From: Candidatus Coproplasma excrementipullorum
GTDB taxonomy: Bacteria; Bacillota; Clostridia; Christensenellales; Borkfalkiaceae
Direction: 5' to 3'
Length of the DNA: 50,715 nucleotides
NCBI GenBank assembly: GCA_018714165.1
Contig: DVNU01000042.1
Span: 1 to 50,715 of the forward strand
Both the position numbers and the translations under genes were made by a program. The notes below the pieces were generated by a model. The model searched no databases. It worked only from the letters and a program-made list of their open reading frames with translations, and was not told the origin of the DNA. Shown one piece after another: positions 7,344-16,000 of the stretch. Each line of letters begins with the position of its first letter. Within the stretch, counting starts at the first letter, position 1.

Positions 7344-7653
7344 TATCTCCCGCCTCCGAAAGTTTATTTACCTTTTCCCAAACCACGAAGGGCGCGTTAC
7401 GAATCACTGTTACACGATTGCCGTTTTTGAGAACTATCGTCAAATCATATTTGCCGCTACCGACCACCAATGCCTCGGTCTGCACACTGCTCAGGTTCAG
7501 CCAGTATAGCTGCTCACTCTCCGAGTATGCGAGCGTGACGTCAATGTTCTGTACGGCGCTTGTAAAATGAACGGATTCTATGACAGAGTTATCTGTGACG
7601 GCAATTTTAAAAGGCTGCTGCAAAAGATCGCCCTTTATAACATCAATTCTCAT
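7336..7653 (-). CDS. Small baseplate/fibre region protein
   Basis: Length 105 aa, all-beta looking (MRIDVIKGDLLQQPFKIAV, YDLTIVLKNGNRVTVIRNAP). It follows the fibre N-terminal protein by 4 bp and overlaps the next gene by 8 bp. It ends in TAG, showing that TAG is a normal stop in this phage. Probably a distal tail or receptor-binding accessory protein; no family recognised. Confidence 0.6.
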   Translation of the reverse strand: MRIDVIKGDLLQQPFKIAVTDNSVIESVHFTSAVQNIDVTLAYSESEQLYWLNLSSVQTEALVVGSGKYDLTIVLKNGNRVTVIRNAPFVVWEKVNKLSEAGDSE

Positions 7654-7657
7654 ACCG

Positions 7658-8188
7658 TCACTCCCTCATTTTCCAGCTGAAATACCCGTCCTCGTCAACG
7701 TACACCAAAACCTGTATTTTATCATCGACAGCTGCGAGATCTTCGTGAGTAACGAGGGCGCTCGTATCGATATTGGCGGTAAATTCGCCCTCATTGGATA
7801 CCTGAAGCACTGCCCAGAAGGTGAATACATAGTCAGGCATATCATCGTAAGCGGGGACGCTCACGCCGGTTTCATCTTGAAAAATAGCAACAAGCGTTGA
7901 TTCGCCCTCATCAAGACTCGCCCAAACACCTATCTGGTTTATCTTGTACTCGTCCGTGATGGTTTGGTTTGTGCATTGCAGTTGTAATCTAATCCCGCCC
8001 TCAATGCGTTCTGCTTTAAGGACACTAAGAGTCTGCTTTTGAGCGACGAGCGCCGTCTGCGCCATGAGATAGACGTCCTGCACGGTACCCTCGCCCGCCG
8101 CAGCGCTATCAAGATTGAGGCATCGCCCCGTTACCCACTCGGCCAACAGAGATTTGCCCGCATTAGTAATGACCGCACTATTCCACAA
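7658..8188 (-). CDS. Tail fibre/collar N-terminal protein (TTG start)
   Basis: Length 176 aa. The opening WNSAVITNAGKSLLAEW, then NQIGVWASLDEGE, DYVFTFWAVLQVSNEGEFTA and SALVTHEDL match the phage tail-collar fibre N-terminal family found in P2/Mu-like phages directly after gpI. It attaches the fibre to the baseplate. The start is TTG with GGAGG 8 bp upstream. Downstream fibre genes may add the distal part. Confidence 0.75.
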   Translation of the reverse strand: MWNSAVITNAGKSLLAEWVTGRCLNLDSAAAGEGTVQDVYLMAQTALVAQKQTLSVLKAERIEGGIRLQLQCTNQTITDEYKINQIGVWASLDEGESTLVAIFQDETGVSVPAYDDMPDYVFTFWAVLQVSNEGEFTANIDTSALVTHEDLAAVDDKIQVLVYVDEDGYFSWKMRE

Positions 8189-8203
8189 GGTCGTTACCTC
8201 CTC

Positions 8204-8770
8204 TTATAAATTTACCGCAACGGCAGAATGGCAGATGCTCACACCTGCCCGAGCTACTGCAGCGTAAGCCGTTGCCGAGCCTTCGTGCGCAAATTCTATT
8301 GTATCCAGCACCGCGCTGCTCCTCTTTGCAAGCGCAACCAACGCGCGAAACCGCTCAACGACGTCCTGCATCTGAAGCGGATAGCTTGTAGTTACCCTGA
8401 AATGGAAGGGTTCACCGCCGTATGCGTTCCATTCCGTGACATAGCCGCCGCCGAATACATCCTCCATGACCTTTTCAACGGCCCACTTTGTCCCGCGCTT
8501 GGCGTATACCTGATCGGAGCTTTTGATTAAAGCGCGCTTGCTCTCTATGGGCAGGTCTTTACTGTACCAGTCGATATCAAGTTCCCATGCGAGTTCGTCG
8601 AGCTGCGCGTCGTCGAGATTGTCGATCTGGTCCCACGAGCGCGCCGTCTTTACCGCTGCTGCTGGTTCGGCGAGGATGCTCTCCATCGCCTCGGCCAAGC
8701 CTTTTACGACGGGATCCTCGCGCATAAACGACGGCAAAAGGCGCAGAAATTCTAACGTTGTCAGTTTCAT
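8204..8770 (-). CDS. Baseplate protein I (P2 gpI-like)
   Basis: Length 188 aa. LRLLPSFMREDPVVKGLAEA, LDDAQLDELAWELDIDWYS and KRALIKSSDQVYAKRGTKWAVEKVM match the P2 gpI tail family. It forms the baseplate wedge with gpJ and gp25. Its ATG overlaps the gpJ stop by 4 bp (ATGA). Confidence 0.88.
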   Translation of the reverse strand: MKLTTLEFLRLLPSFMREDPVVKGLAEAMESILAEPAAAVKTARSWDQIDNLDDAQLDELAWELDIDWYSKDLPIESKRALIKSSDQVYAKRGTKWAVEKVMEDVFGGGYVTEWNAYGGEPFHFRVTTSYPLQMQDVVERFRALVALAKRSSAVLDTIEFAHEGSATAYAAVARAGVSICHSAVAVNL

Positions 8771-10107
8771 TCTTCCACCACCTCATGATTTACCACTATC
8801 TTTCCCGAATGTTTGGCCATCGTTGTGCCATCGATTGCTATAAACGTCGGGCTGACTATCGATACGCGATAGGCCCCCACGGCATCGCCGTCGGGCTTTA
8901 ATATGAGCGCTCTCAGCTTGTCAGGGTTGATGTCGCGCCCTATTGCCGCGCTCTGCCACTCTATATACTGCTCAATTGCGCCGCCTGTACCCTCCACGGT
9001 CTCAATAGTCGCGCTTTCGTTTTCGGCCGTAGTATAGTACGTAAGCTCTATATCGTACTCAACTACGGCGGGCGCCTCGACCTTGACGATATCGGTCATC
9101 GGCCTTATATCATCGGCGTTGCATACGTCCCGCACCTTCTGCAATATATCTTCGCTGGGAAGCGTGCCGCCGTTACAAATCGGAATGATGCGCACCACTC
9201 CCGCATTTGTTGTATCTATCTTAATTTTTATCTGGGTTTCACTGGCGAGCTGCCCGCCTTCAAGAAGTGTTATCGTGAGCAGATCGTCGGTATATTCCGC
9301 ACTGTAATCTACGCCGCTTGCGGCCGCTGTATCGGAGTTCACCGCGTAAACGGACAACGTCTCGGGCAGAAGAGTCGCCCCGCCTTTGAACGCCTTTCCA
9401 CAGCTCACCGCGAGCGTGCGCTCCAATGTTTGCTGTTCACTGGTAACGACCACGTCGGCAATAGATGCGTCGGCCGTCATTGCCCAGTATCTGTAACTCT
9501 TTACAGGACCAGCCGTCGACAGTTTGGAAGGCGCTGCGCGGATGCGCGTGCGGAGGCTCTCATCATCTTCTTCATCTGCTCCGCCGCTGGTTATTGTAAT
9601 GTTCTCGACTGCATCGATGTAGGCAATAGGATCTACAATCGTATTTAGCACCCCGACCGATATGTCGTTATATGACGTACCCGCCCCCGTACTCTCCGCC
9701 GCCACATCTATCTGCGTTTCACCTGCCGGCAAAACGGCCGCCGCAACTGTTGCAAAATACCGACGACTGTCGCCCGTCACGCGTGTTCCCTGTGGAATGA
9801 CTATATTTGAAGTGAATGCCTCGTCTACAGAAAAGCGTAGCGTTGTAGTCGCTGTGGTGGCAGGAATGCGTTCAACTCCGACGCGCTCGCCCAGAGCATC
9901 GAGCACATCACCCCTTGCATAGCGCAACATTTTTTGCTGTGCAGCATCGTTCATTGTACTGAATAATGACACGAACACCGCGACCAAAGCATCGCCGAAT
10001 ATTCTGCGTTCGTCGCCCGGGTAGAGCGATTCTCCCGTTTCCTTTTCCAGCGACTTGATTATTGTCTCTTGTATCTCCGATGCGTCGGTTACAATAAAAT
10101 CGCTCAT
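8767..10107 (-). CDS. Baseplate protein J (P2 gpJ / Mu gp47-like)
   Basis: Length 446 aa, a usual size. Family signatures include PGDERRIFGDALVAVF, GDVLDALGERVGVERIPAT, VPAGE/IPQGTRV (residues 80-100), GGADEEDDESLRTRIRAAP (about 185-205) and SYRYWAMTADASIADV. It is the baseplate wedge component. It overlaps gp25 upstream and gpI downstream by 4 bp each, a tight gp25-J-I block. Confidence 0.93.
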   Translation of the reverse strand: MSDFIVTDASEIQETIIKSLEKETGESLYPGDERRIFGDALVAVFVSLFSTMNDAAQQKMLRYARGDVLDALGERVGVERIPATTATTTLRFSVDEAFTSNIVIPQGTRVTGDSRRYFATVAAAVLPAGETQIDVAAESTGAGTSYNDISVGVLNTIVDPIAYIDAVENITITSGGADEEDDESLRTRIRAAPSKLSTAGPVKSYRYWAMTADASIADVVVTSEQQTLERTLAVSCGKAFKGGATLLPETLSVYAVNSDTAAASGVDYSAEYTDDLLTITLLEGGQLASETQIKIKIDTTNAGVVRIIPICNGGTLPSEDILQKVRDVCNADDIRPMTDIVKVEAPAVVEYDIELTYYTTAENESATIETVEGTGGAIEQYIEWQSAAIGRDINPDKLRALILKPDGDAVGAYRVSIVSPTFIAIDGTTMAKHSGKIVVNHEVVEE

Positions 10108-10379
10108 GTGCCTCCTCCTGCAAGTATCAAAGTGACATTGAGCCTGCCATTTACGGCATCCTCCGCTGTCACCTCCACATCCTCTACAGTTACGCGCGGT
10201 TCATACGTTCCGACCATCCAGCTGATATCCTCCGCAAGATCGGAACTCTTCATGAGTCCGTCCCCGATCAGTTCGGCAAATTTTACGCCGCGAATACGGT
10301 CATACGGGATCTCCCCGCGCGATATCTTGGTTAAATTATCCGCACAAACTGCCGGATTCCCGTTCCCGGAACTTCTCAA
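10104..10379 (-). CDS. Baseplate wedge protein W/gp25-like (TTG start)
   Basis: Length 91 aa. IPYDRIRGVKFAELIGDGL and DISWMVGTYEPRVTV match the gp25/GPW family. It is part of the baseplate wedge core. The start is TTG with GGAG 7 bp upstream; no ATG fits. Its TGA overlaps the gpJ ATG. Confidence 0.85.
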   Translation of the reverse strand: MRSSGNGNPAVCADNLTKISRGEIPYDRIRGVKFAELIGDGLMKSSDLAEDISWMVGTYEPRVTVEDVEVTAEDAVNGRLNVTLILAGGGT

Positions 10380-10390
10380 TGTTGTTCTCC

Positions 10391-10957
10391 TTAATAAGTC
10401 AAACGTCTTATATCATACTTGACGGCAAGGTTCTTGGCCTTGCGCTTTGCTTTCTCTGCCGTGGAACACGTCACATTGACCGCCGACGGGACCTCCGTTT
10501 CTTCAGCGTCCTGTCCGTTTGCCTCCTCAGCGGCCTCTACAATGCTGTCATCTATTTCCTCGTCGTTCTCCTCGAATGAAAAAGTGAGCTTGGCCATATG
10601 AAAGCGACCTTTTGTGTCAATTTGTACGCTGCCGATCTTGACCGACTTAAGCATATAGTTCGGACCGAAAGTTTCGCCGCCGATTTTAAGTATTCCGGTT
10701 TGCCCGACCCACTGCTTCCAGTCCTCTATTTCGGCTCTTACGTCAACCCCGAGTTGAGCGACCAGAGTCGACGAAAAGGAAAGGCTCTGCTTTTTTAAGC
10801 CCCGCTCGTTTGTAAGCGGGGAGCCTTCCACGGATGAGTTGTCCTCCGCCTCAACCTCAAAACTGGTTGAAAAATCGGTAAAATCATTGACTTTGCGCGA
10901 GTTTACCTCCCACGTCTTTGTGCCAAGCTCAGTGGTGAATGTTGCTATGATAGACAT
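10391..10957 (-). CDS. Baseplate/tail protein, unassigned
   Basis: Length 188 aa. N-terminal beta-rich region (MSIIATFTTELGTKTWEVN) with FSTSFEVEAEDN, then an acidic linker and a basic end (KRKAKNLAVKYDIRRLTY). Its place between the hub protein D and gp25 suits a P2 gpU/spike-neighbourhood role, but no specific family signature is clear. Confidence 0.55.
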   Translation of the reverse strand: MSIIATFTTELGTKTWEVNSRKVNDFTDFSTSFEVEAEDNSSVEGSPLTNERGLKKQSLSFSSTLVAQLGVDVRAEIEDWKQWVGQTGILKIGGETFGPNYMLKSVKIGSVQIDTKGRFHMAKLTFSFEENDEEIDDSIVEAAEEANGQDAEETEVPSAVNVTCSTAEKAKRKAKNLAVKYDIRRLTY

Positions 10958-10966
10958 GCCGCCTCC

Positions 10967-11203
10967 TTAAGAACTTGTCTCTCCGTCTGCGCGCATTATA
11001 ATGGCGCCTGAATAGTCGGCAAATTCCACGTATAATACTTTTGTCCCCTTTTTCAGTGCACCCCTGCGAAGTGTTGACGGGATGACGAGCGGCTTGGTAA
11101 TTGTTTTGTCTGCCGTCTCTGATACGACCCGCGCATAATTAGGGTAGCCGTACCGGTCACGCGTCGTCTCTATAGTACTGATTTCACCCCTCTTAACGTC
11201 CAT
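10967..11203 (-). CDS. Small baseplate-region protein
   Basis: Length 78 aa. The start at 11203 is chosen because GGAGG lies 7 bp upstream and the ATG overlaps the TAA of the hub protein gene (TAATG); a longer frame runs back into the hub gene. The chain is beta-rich (KGTKVLYVEFADYSGAIIMR). Possibly a small hub or spike adaptor. Confidence 0.6.
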   Translation of the reverse strand: MDVKRGEISTIETTRDRYGYPNYARVVSETADKTITKPLVIPSTLRRGALKKGTKVLYVEFADYSGAIIMRADGETSS

Positions 11204-12123
11204 TAATATCCCTCCAGAGTTCTGCGAAAGAATACTTTGGTCTCTCCGCGGACATGATCCATACGCAGCCGGGTAATAAAGACTTTTCCATCCCACGATC
11301 CGGCTTTTGAGGTCTCTATGTTGATGATGCTCGCCGCAGCGTAGTCGCATGTGAGTCGCCGCCGGAACGCTCCGCTATAACACATTTTATTTGCGTCGCG
11401 GAGTATTCCTCGTGCAAAGCGAAGCGCCTCCGCATTGCTCGCGCAGGCGATCTCGCGCCGGGGTTTCAGCACAAGCCCTGTCGACACATTCTCATCATAA
11501 CAAACGCCGCTGTATTTACCACAAACCACTTCCGCAGAACTATACGCCTGCGCCGACCTGTCCCTATATTCAAATACGCCGTCATCGCCTATTTTAAAAG
11601 TTGCAGTAGCAGCTTCACGCTCTCTGGCCTGTTCATCATATAAGACGAGAGTACCGTCATAAACGGTCATTGCGCACCCCTCAAGCAGGCAGCGACTCTG
11701 TAAAAAATCGAAGTCGGTTTGGCCTTCCTGCCGTATGTACCGGTATGTATAATCGGCCACGCCGTATGACTCAAACTGCAGGCCATGCTGAGCTGCTATA
11801 TCCTCGGCTATCTGTAGCAGACTGAAGTCCTCCCACACGCGGCTCTTTTCAATCCTGCCTGTAGGAGGCATAGCTGTCGCAAAAAAGGTGATCATGCCGT
11901 TTGTTGGCCTGATGTCAGTTATATACATAGTCCCCGTGTCCGCCGCACCGTTAACAAAACGCAACTTGTCACCGCTGCGCGGGCCCCACGAATTCCATAG
12001 TTTTTTACTGTCGGTAAATCGGATCATGAGCCGATCGGCCCGCTTTTCCGCGAAGGTCTCATGCTCGCACCGATTGATAAAGACTTCTTTGGTTATATCG
12101 GTACCTTCATAAAAAACATTCAT
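11203..12123 (-). CDS. Late control protein D-like baseplate hub
   Basis: Length 306 aa. NVFYEGTDITKEVFIN, DRLMIRFTD, GDKLRFVNG and a YRYIRQEGQTDFDFLQSRCLLEGC segment typical of gpD/Mu gp44/VgrG-like hubs. It caps the tail tube at the baseplate. The ATG at 12123 has GGAG 9 bp upstream; a TTG 15 bp earlier is less likely. It overlaps the gpX gene by 4 bp. Confidence 0.85.
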   Translation of the reverse strand: MNVFYEGTDITKEVFINRCEHETFAEKRADRLMIRFTDSKKLWNSWGPRSGDKLRFVNGAADTGTMYITDIRPTNGMITFFATAMPPTGRIEKSRVWEDFSLLQIAEDIAAQHGLQFESYGVADYTYRYIRQEGQTDFDFLQSRCLLEGCAMTVYDGTLVLYDEQAREREAATATFKIGDDGVFEYRDRSAQAYSSAEVVCGKYSGVCYDENVSTGLVLKPRREIACASNAEALRFARGILRDANKMCYSGAFRRRLTCDYAAASIINIETSKAGSWDGKVFITRLRMDHVRGETKVFFRRTLEGY

Positions 12124-12344
12124 GAATTCCGTCTCCAAGGGGCAAGCGTTGCAGGTTTGCTGCTGTCGTCAAAAATCGGGATGCGCAAAGTTACGGTATC
12201 CTCAAAGATAAGTACATCCGCATAGTCTGGATTAGCCGCGATTATGTACGACGCCATCTTCTCTTCATCGTAGAACTGCAACGCGAGCTCATCGAAGGTA
12301 TCGCCAAGCCGTGTAACATACTCAATATACCGTAACACGGTCAT
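12120..12344 (-). CDS. Tail protein X (LysM-like)
   Basis: Length 74 aa. YVTRLGDTFDELALQFY and AANPDYADVLIFEDTVTLRIP form a LysM-like fold as in P2 gpX. In contractile-tailed phages it links the tape measure with the hub. It overlaps the end of the tape measure gene by 23 bp and hub protein D by 4 bp. Confidence 0.88.
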   Translation of the reverse strand: MTVLRYIEYVTRLGDTFDELALQFYDEEKMASYIIAANPDYADVLIFEDTVTLRIPIFDDSSKPATLAPWRRNS

Positions 12345-14889
12345 ACCGCCCCTCCTCTTTCATTCGTAACCAATCATCCAGCCAGTCAAAGAACTCTGAA
12401 GCGTGGTCACGCAGGCGCTCTACGATGTCGTCTGCCGTCTGGGTATCACTGCTGCCGTCCGTTTCAACTCTCGGCGCCCACGTGAAGTTACTGAAGTCAT
12501 AGTATATGATGGTCGTCTCCGTCAAACTGCCGAGCGAGAATTCGTCCATCGTCGCAAGTTCGCCCGCCTTTGTGAGTTGTGTCGCCTGCTGGCCGTCTGC
12601 GACGCTCACTTCAAGCGTTTGAACAGCCGCCGTCACGTCAAGCGAACGTACCGCTGCGGTGACGCCAGCACGCGCCTCGTCGCTCATTTCGACGGTATCT
12701 ATTACGCCAAGCAGTTCGCCTGCATGATGCCACAGCTCTACGTTTTGCGCGTGATAGGCAGGGTCAAACGAGATGACTGCCTCCATGCCCTCTTCGCCTG
12801 CAATGCTTACGCCGTCAGTAAAGCCGCCGGAGGCAAGTCGGGGAAGTTTTACAGTGGGTATCTCCGGGATAGCCGGGATGCCCGTCCACGTCCAAACTTT
12901 GCTCAGGCCGCCGGTTATGTTATTTATGAGGCCGATTATTGCATTGAGGCCGGTTTCAACTATGCCGATAAGACCGTTGATCAGGCCTTTGAAAAAGTTC
13001 ACAATGCCATTCCAGATATTTGAGAAAATATCTGCAATCGATTGCCAAGCGCCTGACCAATTGCCCGAGAAGATATTGGTTATAAAATCTATCAACCCCG
13101 ACAAAACGCCGGTTATCATCTCTATCAGTGGCGTCACAACGCTCAGGGCCGCGCCGAGGGTGCCGCTAAACAGGTCGGCCACCACACCGATAGCGTCTGC
13201 GAGAGGCGCCAAGGCATCCCCCACAAGACTCTGGATCATCGACATAAGCGGTCCGAGCAACGAATTTATGAGCGTTAAAATCGGCTTGAGGATGGCCACC
13301 ACCACGTCGAGGATTGGCTCTAAAACCGATAGAACTATGTCGAGGATGGGCATCAACGTGTCCAGAAGTGATATCAGGACAGGCAATACCGCCTCGACAA
13401 GACTCGTAAGGATGGGCGTAATTTCGCCCAACAGCTCGCTAAGGACTGGCATTAATGTGCTGAGCAATCTGCCAAGGACTGTCATTATCGCCTCAATGAG
13501 TTCGGCAATGATAGGCAGCACCGCGCCCAGAACGTCCAGCACCGGTTCAACCGCAATGGCGATCATCTCCACAAGCTGGATTATTACAGGGAGTACCGCC
13601 GTGATAATTCTCATAAGCGGCGGTAAAACCTTCTTGAGCACTGTATTAGCTATCTGCATAATCGGCTGTATCAGCGATGAGACCATCGGCAAAAGCTCGG
13701 CAAAGGTATCTGTAATTAGCGGGGTGAGTATTTCAGAAGTCTCTGTAATGAGTGGAATAACCGCATCAGCCAGATCAGATACCGCCGGCATCAGCCCCTT
13801 TATGCTATCCAAAAGTGTACTTGCCAAGGGCAGCAGGGAGACCTCTAATTGTCGAACGATTCCCTGCCACATTGTCTGCAGGTCGCCATATTGCACTTCA
13901 TTGATGGCCTCGAGCGCATCGACGTTATCGAGCGTGGCCTCTTCCATACTGGCGAGTATGGGGAGTATGGATTCGCCCAGATCCTCGTATTGTGTACCAA
14001 ATAGATTGACCGCCGCTGTATTCTTCGCAAGCGGATCATCCATATTGTTCAGGGCGTCGAGCACCTCAAAAAACGCTTCGTTCGCCGTCTCTCCGCCTGC
14101 GGCAAAGCGGGCGAACATTTCGTCGGCGTCCATACCGAGCAGTGCATAAGCCTCGGCGCTCGTCGTTGATAAGTCTTTGCTCCTTATGTTGAACTCTTTG
14201 ACTGCGTCCCCGACCTTGTCCATCGAGAAAACGCCCTCATCTCCCGCTGCGACCAGTCCCTGAACGAACTGGTCGGCTGAAAGACCTAAGGCCGAATACT
14301 GGGCAGCGTACTCGTTCAGCACGTCGAGCATATCGCCATTCTGATTGGCGCCGTTCTGTGCGCCGTAGGCAATTATGTTGTAGGCTTCGTCGGCGGTGAT
14401 GCCGAAGTTTTTCATCAGTGCTGATGCCGCGCGTGTACTCTCGGATACGTCAAACTCAAAGGCTTTCGCCAAAGACAACGCATCCTCTGCGGCACTTGCA
14501 AGCGCGTCGCCCTCGAGATCGGTCAGCTGCTTTACCTCGGCTACGGCCGCAGCAGCATCCTCCATGCTATCGCCGAAGTTATCACCGTAAACGGTTTTAA
14601 CGACTTCGCCGAGCTCCTCGAGCTCATCACCCGTGGCACCCGTCTGCGCGGATACTTTCTGCATAGCCTTGTCGTACTCGTCGCCGAGTTCAACAAGGGC
14701 CTTGCCTGCCTCCAGTATAGCCTTGCCCACCGCCACAAAGCCGGCGGCAGCCGCTGCCGCCACTGCCGCCGCTTTTACATTGATATTGTCCAGCTGGTCG
14801 CAGGCCTTTTCTACCGATGATTTGAGGGTAGGTGAAAGACTACCCGCAATCTCTACTACAGTCTGCAATACGCGGCTGTTACTTTCCAT
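12322..14889 (-). CDS. Tape measure protein
   Basis: Length 855 aa. The N-terminal region contains the TMP signature (AGKALVELGDEYDKAMQKVSAQTGATGDELEELG), then helical domains (to about 330). A long Leu/Ile/Val-rich repetitive segment (about 350-560; repeated LPVLxxLLxxLxPIL) can span membranes. A Trp/Gly segment (NIFSGNWSGAWQSI) and GLxGIVETGLNAIIGLIN precede the C-terminal domain. It sets tail length and is ejected with DNA. AAGGAGG precedes the ATG by 9 bp and overlaps the end of the gpGT-like frame. Confidence 0.92.
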   Translation of the reverse strand: MESNSRVLQTVVEIAGSLSPTLKSSVEKACDQLDNINVKAAAVAAAAAAGFVAVGKAILEAGKALVELGDEYDKAMQKVSAQTGATGDELEELGEVVKTVYGDNFGDSMEDAAAAVAEVKQLTDLEGDALASAAEDALSLAKAFEFDVSESTRAASALMKNFGITADEAYNIIAYGAQNGANQNGDMLDVLNEYAAQYSALGLSADQFVQGLVAAGDEGVFSMDKVGDAVKEFNIRSKDLSTTSAEAYALLGMDADEMFARFAAGGETANEAFFEVLDALNNMDDPLAKNTAAVNLFGTQYEDLGESILPILASMEEATLDNVDALEAINEVQYGDLQTMWQGIVRQLEVSLLPLASTLLDSIKGLMPAVSDLADAVIPLITETSEILTPLITDTFAELLPMVSSLIQPIMQIANTVLKKVLPPLMRIITAVLPVIIQLVEMIAIAVEPVLDVLGAVLPIIAELIEAIMTVLGRLLSTLMPVLSELLGEITPILTSLVEAVLPVLISLLDTLMPILDIVLSVLEPILDVVVAILKPILTLINSLLGPLMSMIQSLVGDALAPLADAIGVVADLFSGTLGAALSVVTPLIEMITGVLSGLIDFITNIFSGNWSGAWQSIADIFSNIWNGIVNFFKGLINGLIGIVETGLNAIIGLINNITGGLSKVWTWTGIPAIPEIPTVKLPRLASGGFTDGVSIAGEEGMEAVISFDPAYHAQNVELWHHAGELLGVIDTVEMSDEARAGVTAAVRSLDVTAAVQTLEVSVADGQQATQLTKAGELATMDEFSLGSLTETTIIYYDFSNFTWAPRVETDGSSDTQTADDIVERLRDHASEFFDWLDDWLRMKEEGRYDRVTVY

Positions 14890-14895
14890 GCACTG

Positions 14896-15431
14896 TTACC
14901 TCCTTCGGCGGCGTTTGCGACTGATTCGCGCTGCGGCCTCCTTCTGCCGCTCTTTCTGTTCACGCGTCAGCTGTTCGGCCGCCTCCGCGTACTCGATTAA
15001 AAAATCAACGAGCCGCATTTTGGCGATAGCTGTGACGGGCGTGTGATACACACGCGCATAATCTCTTATGCGCTTGCGGATTTGTTTGCTGTTGAGTCCT
15101 CCATCGGCTCTTCTTCCACTTCCGCCGATGGCATAATAAAATTTCGTCCCACTCTCGTCACGGCAATCAGGTCGGTACCTTTTAATCGGCTCAAGTCGTT
15201 ATAGTCGATATCGGGGTTCACCGCTATGATTGCGGCAAAGCCCAATTCGAGATGCATAGAGTAGTCCATCTCGATTGTGGCTGCATTTATTCCCTTCTTT
15301 GACGCTGCATTGAACTTACGCATTTCAGCTTCAACGAAGGCGTCGGCTGTAATTTCATTTGCATCGTAGGTCAGTTCTCTGACCTCTTTGCCGTTGATTT
15401 TTATGGGGTTTTTAAGTTTTAAAATATTCAT
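14896..15431 (-). CDS. Tail assembly chaperone fusion (gpGT-like) made by -1 frameshift
   Basis: The upstream chaperone frame (15431-15066) and a -1 frame ending in TAA at 14896-14898 overlap. Starting at 15431, a single -1 slip gives exactly 178 codons. The extension reads GGLNSKQIRKRIRDYARVYH and later FLIEYAEAAEQLTREQKERQ, ending in poly-Arg, which matches the T-domain of lambda gpGT-type proteins. The slip site is A AAT TTT (15138-15144). As in lambda, the rarer fusion would act with the short form in tape-measure chaperoning. Frame arithmetic is certain; use of the slip is inferred. Confidence 0.8.
15066..15431 (-). CDS. Tail assembly chaperone (gpG/gpE-like short form)
   Basis: Length 121 aa. 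MNILKLKNPIKINGKEVREL and DANEITADAFVEAE resemble phage tail assembly chaperones located between tail tube and tape measure. AAGGAGG lies 5 bp before the ATG at 15431; a longer frame to 15542 overlaps the tube gene and is rejected. A Glu-rich end (EVEEEPMED) follows the frameshift site. Confidence 0.85.
   Translation of the reverse strand: MNILKLKNPIKINGKEVRELTYDANEITADAFVEAEMRKFNAASKKGINAATIEMDYSMHLELGFAAIIAVNPDIDYNDLSRLKGTDLIAVTRVGRNFIMPSAEVEEEPMEDSTANKSASA
15138..15144 (-). promoter_or_regulatory. Programmed -1 frameshift heptamer A AAT TTT
   Basis: On the coding strand the codons CGA AAT TTT ATT contain AAATTTT in the X XXY YYZ register. After a -1 slip translation continues in the open frame to 14896. 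It lies about 98 codons into the chaperone gene, where gpG/gpGT slips usually occur. Confidence 0.8.
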
Positions 15432-15490
15432 TTCATCCTCCTTAAAAGTTACCCCCGGAAGCTGTCGCCCCGGGGGTATGATTGATTTTA

Positions 15491-16000
15491 TTAAAGGTAT
15501 GCCGCAATATCGGAATAGTAATCCTTGCCCCGTATGCGACAAATGGAATTGAGCTTGTCTATGCAGAGCAATTCCTCGCCATTTACATACAGCTGATAGC
15601 GGGTAACCGCCAGCGTGATTTCATTCTCGCTGGCGCTGCCCACTTCGAGTGAGATGCCGGGCACAACTTTTGGTATGCCTGTGATGAAGGCCTTGCACCC
15701 CTCGGCCGTAGCCGTGCCATCTGCGCTTATATTGTTCTGAACAAAGCGACATTCATAGCTATGCCTTTGCGGGGTACTCATTGCGATGAGCTGGCTGTCG
15801 GCGCCGATCTTGGTCATAGATGCCTCCATGGCCTCCACAAGGCCGACAAGCGGAAGTTCGGTAGTTCCCATCGCGTTGATCTCGGCCGTTGCAAACGTTA
15901 TTTCAGGCAATGTTACGGCTACATTTTTTGCAACAAGAACGTTATCGCAATACACCGCATCTGCAAGTATGGCGTTTTTCTGATCTACCCAGTTTGACAT
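15491..16000 (-). CDS. Major tail tube protein
   Basis: Length 169 aa, the usual size for P2 FII-like tubes. KNVAVTLPEITFATAEI, TELPLVGLVEAMEASMTKIG and PGISLEVGSASENEITLAVTRYQLYVNG match the family. It forms the inner tube inside the sheath. Its start overlaps the sheath stop (TAATG). Confidence 0.9.
   Translation of the reverse strand: MSNWVDQKNAILADAVYCDNVLVAKNVAVTLPEITFATAEINAMGTTELPLVGLVEAMEASMTKIGADSQLIAMSTPQRHSYECRFVQNNISADGTATAEGCKAFITGIPKVVPGISLEVGSASENEITLAVTRYQLYVNGEELLCIDKLNSICRIRGKDYYSDIAAYL

Noticed and set aside
12773-14149. 458-codon open frame on the plus strand
   Set aside because: Antisense to the tape measure gene, Ser/Ile/Thr-rich as expected for the reverse of Leu/Ala/Glu codons; no start signal.
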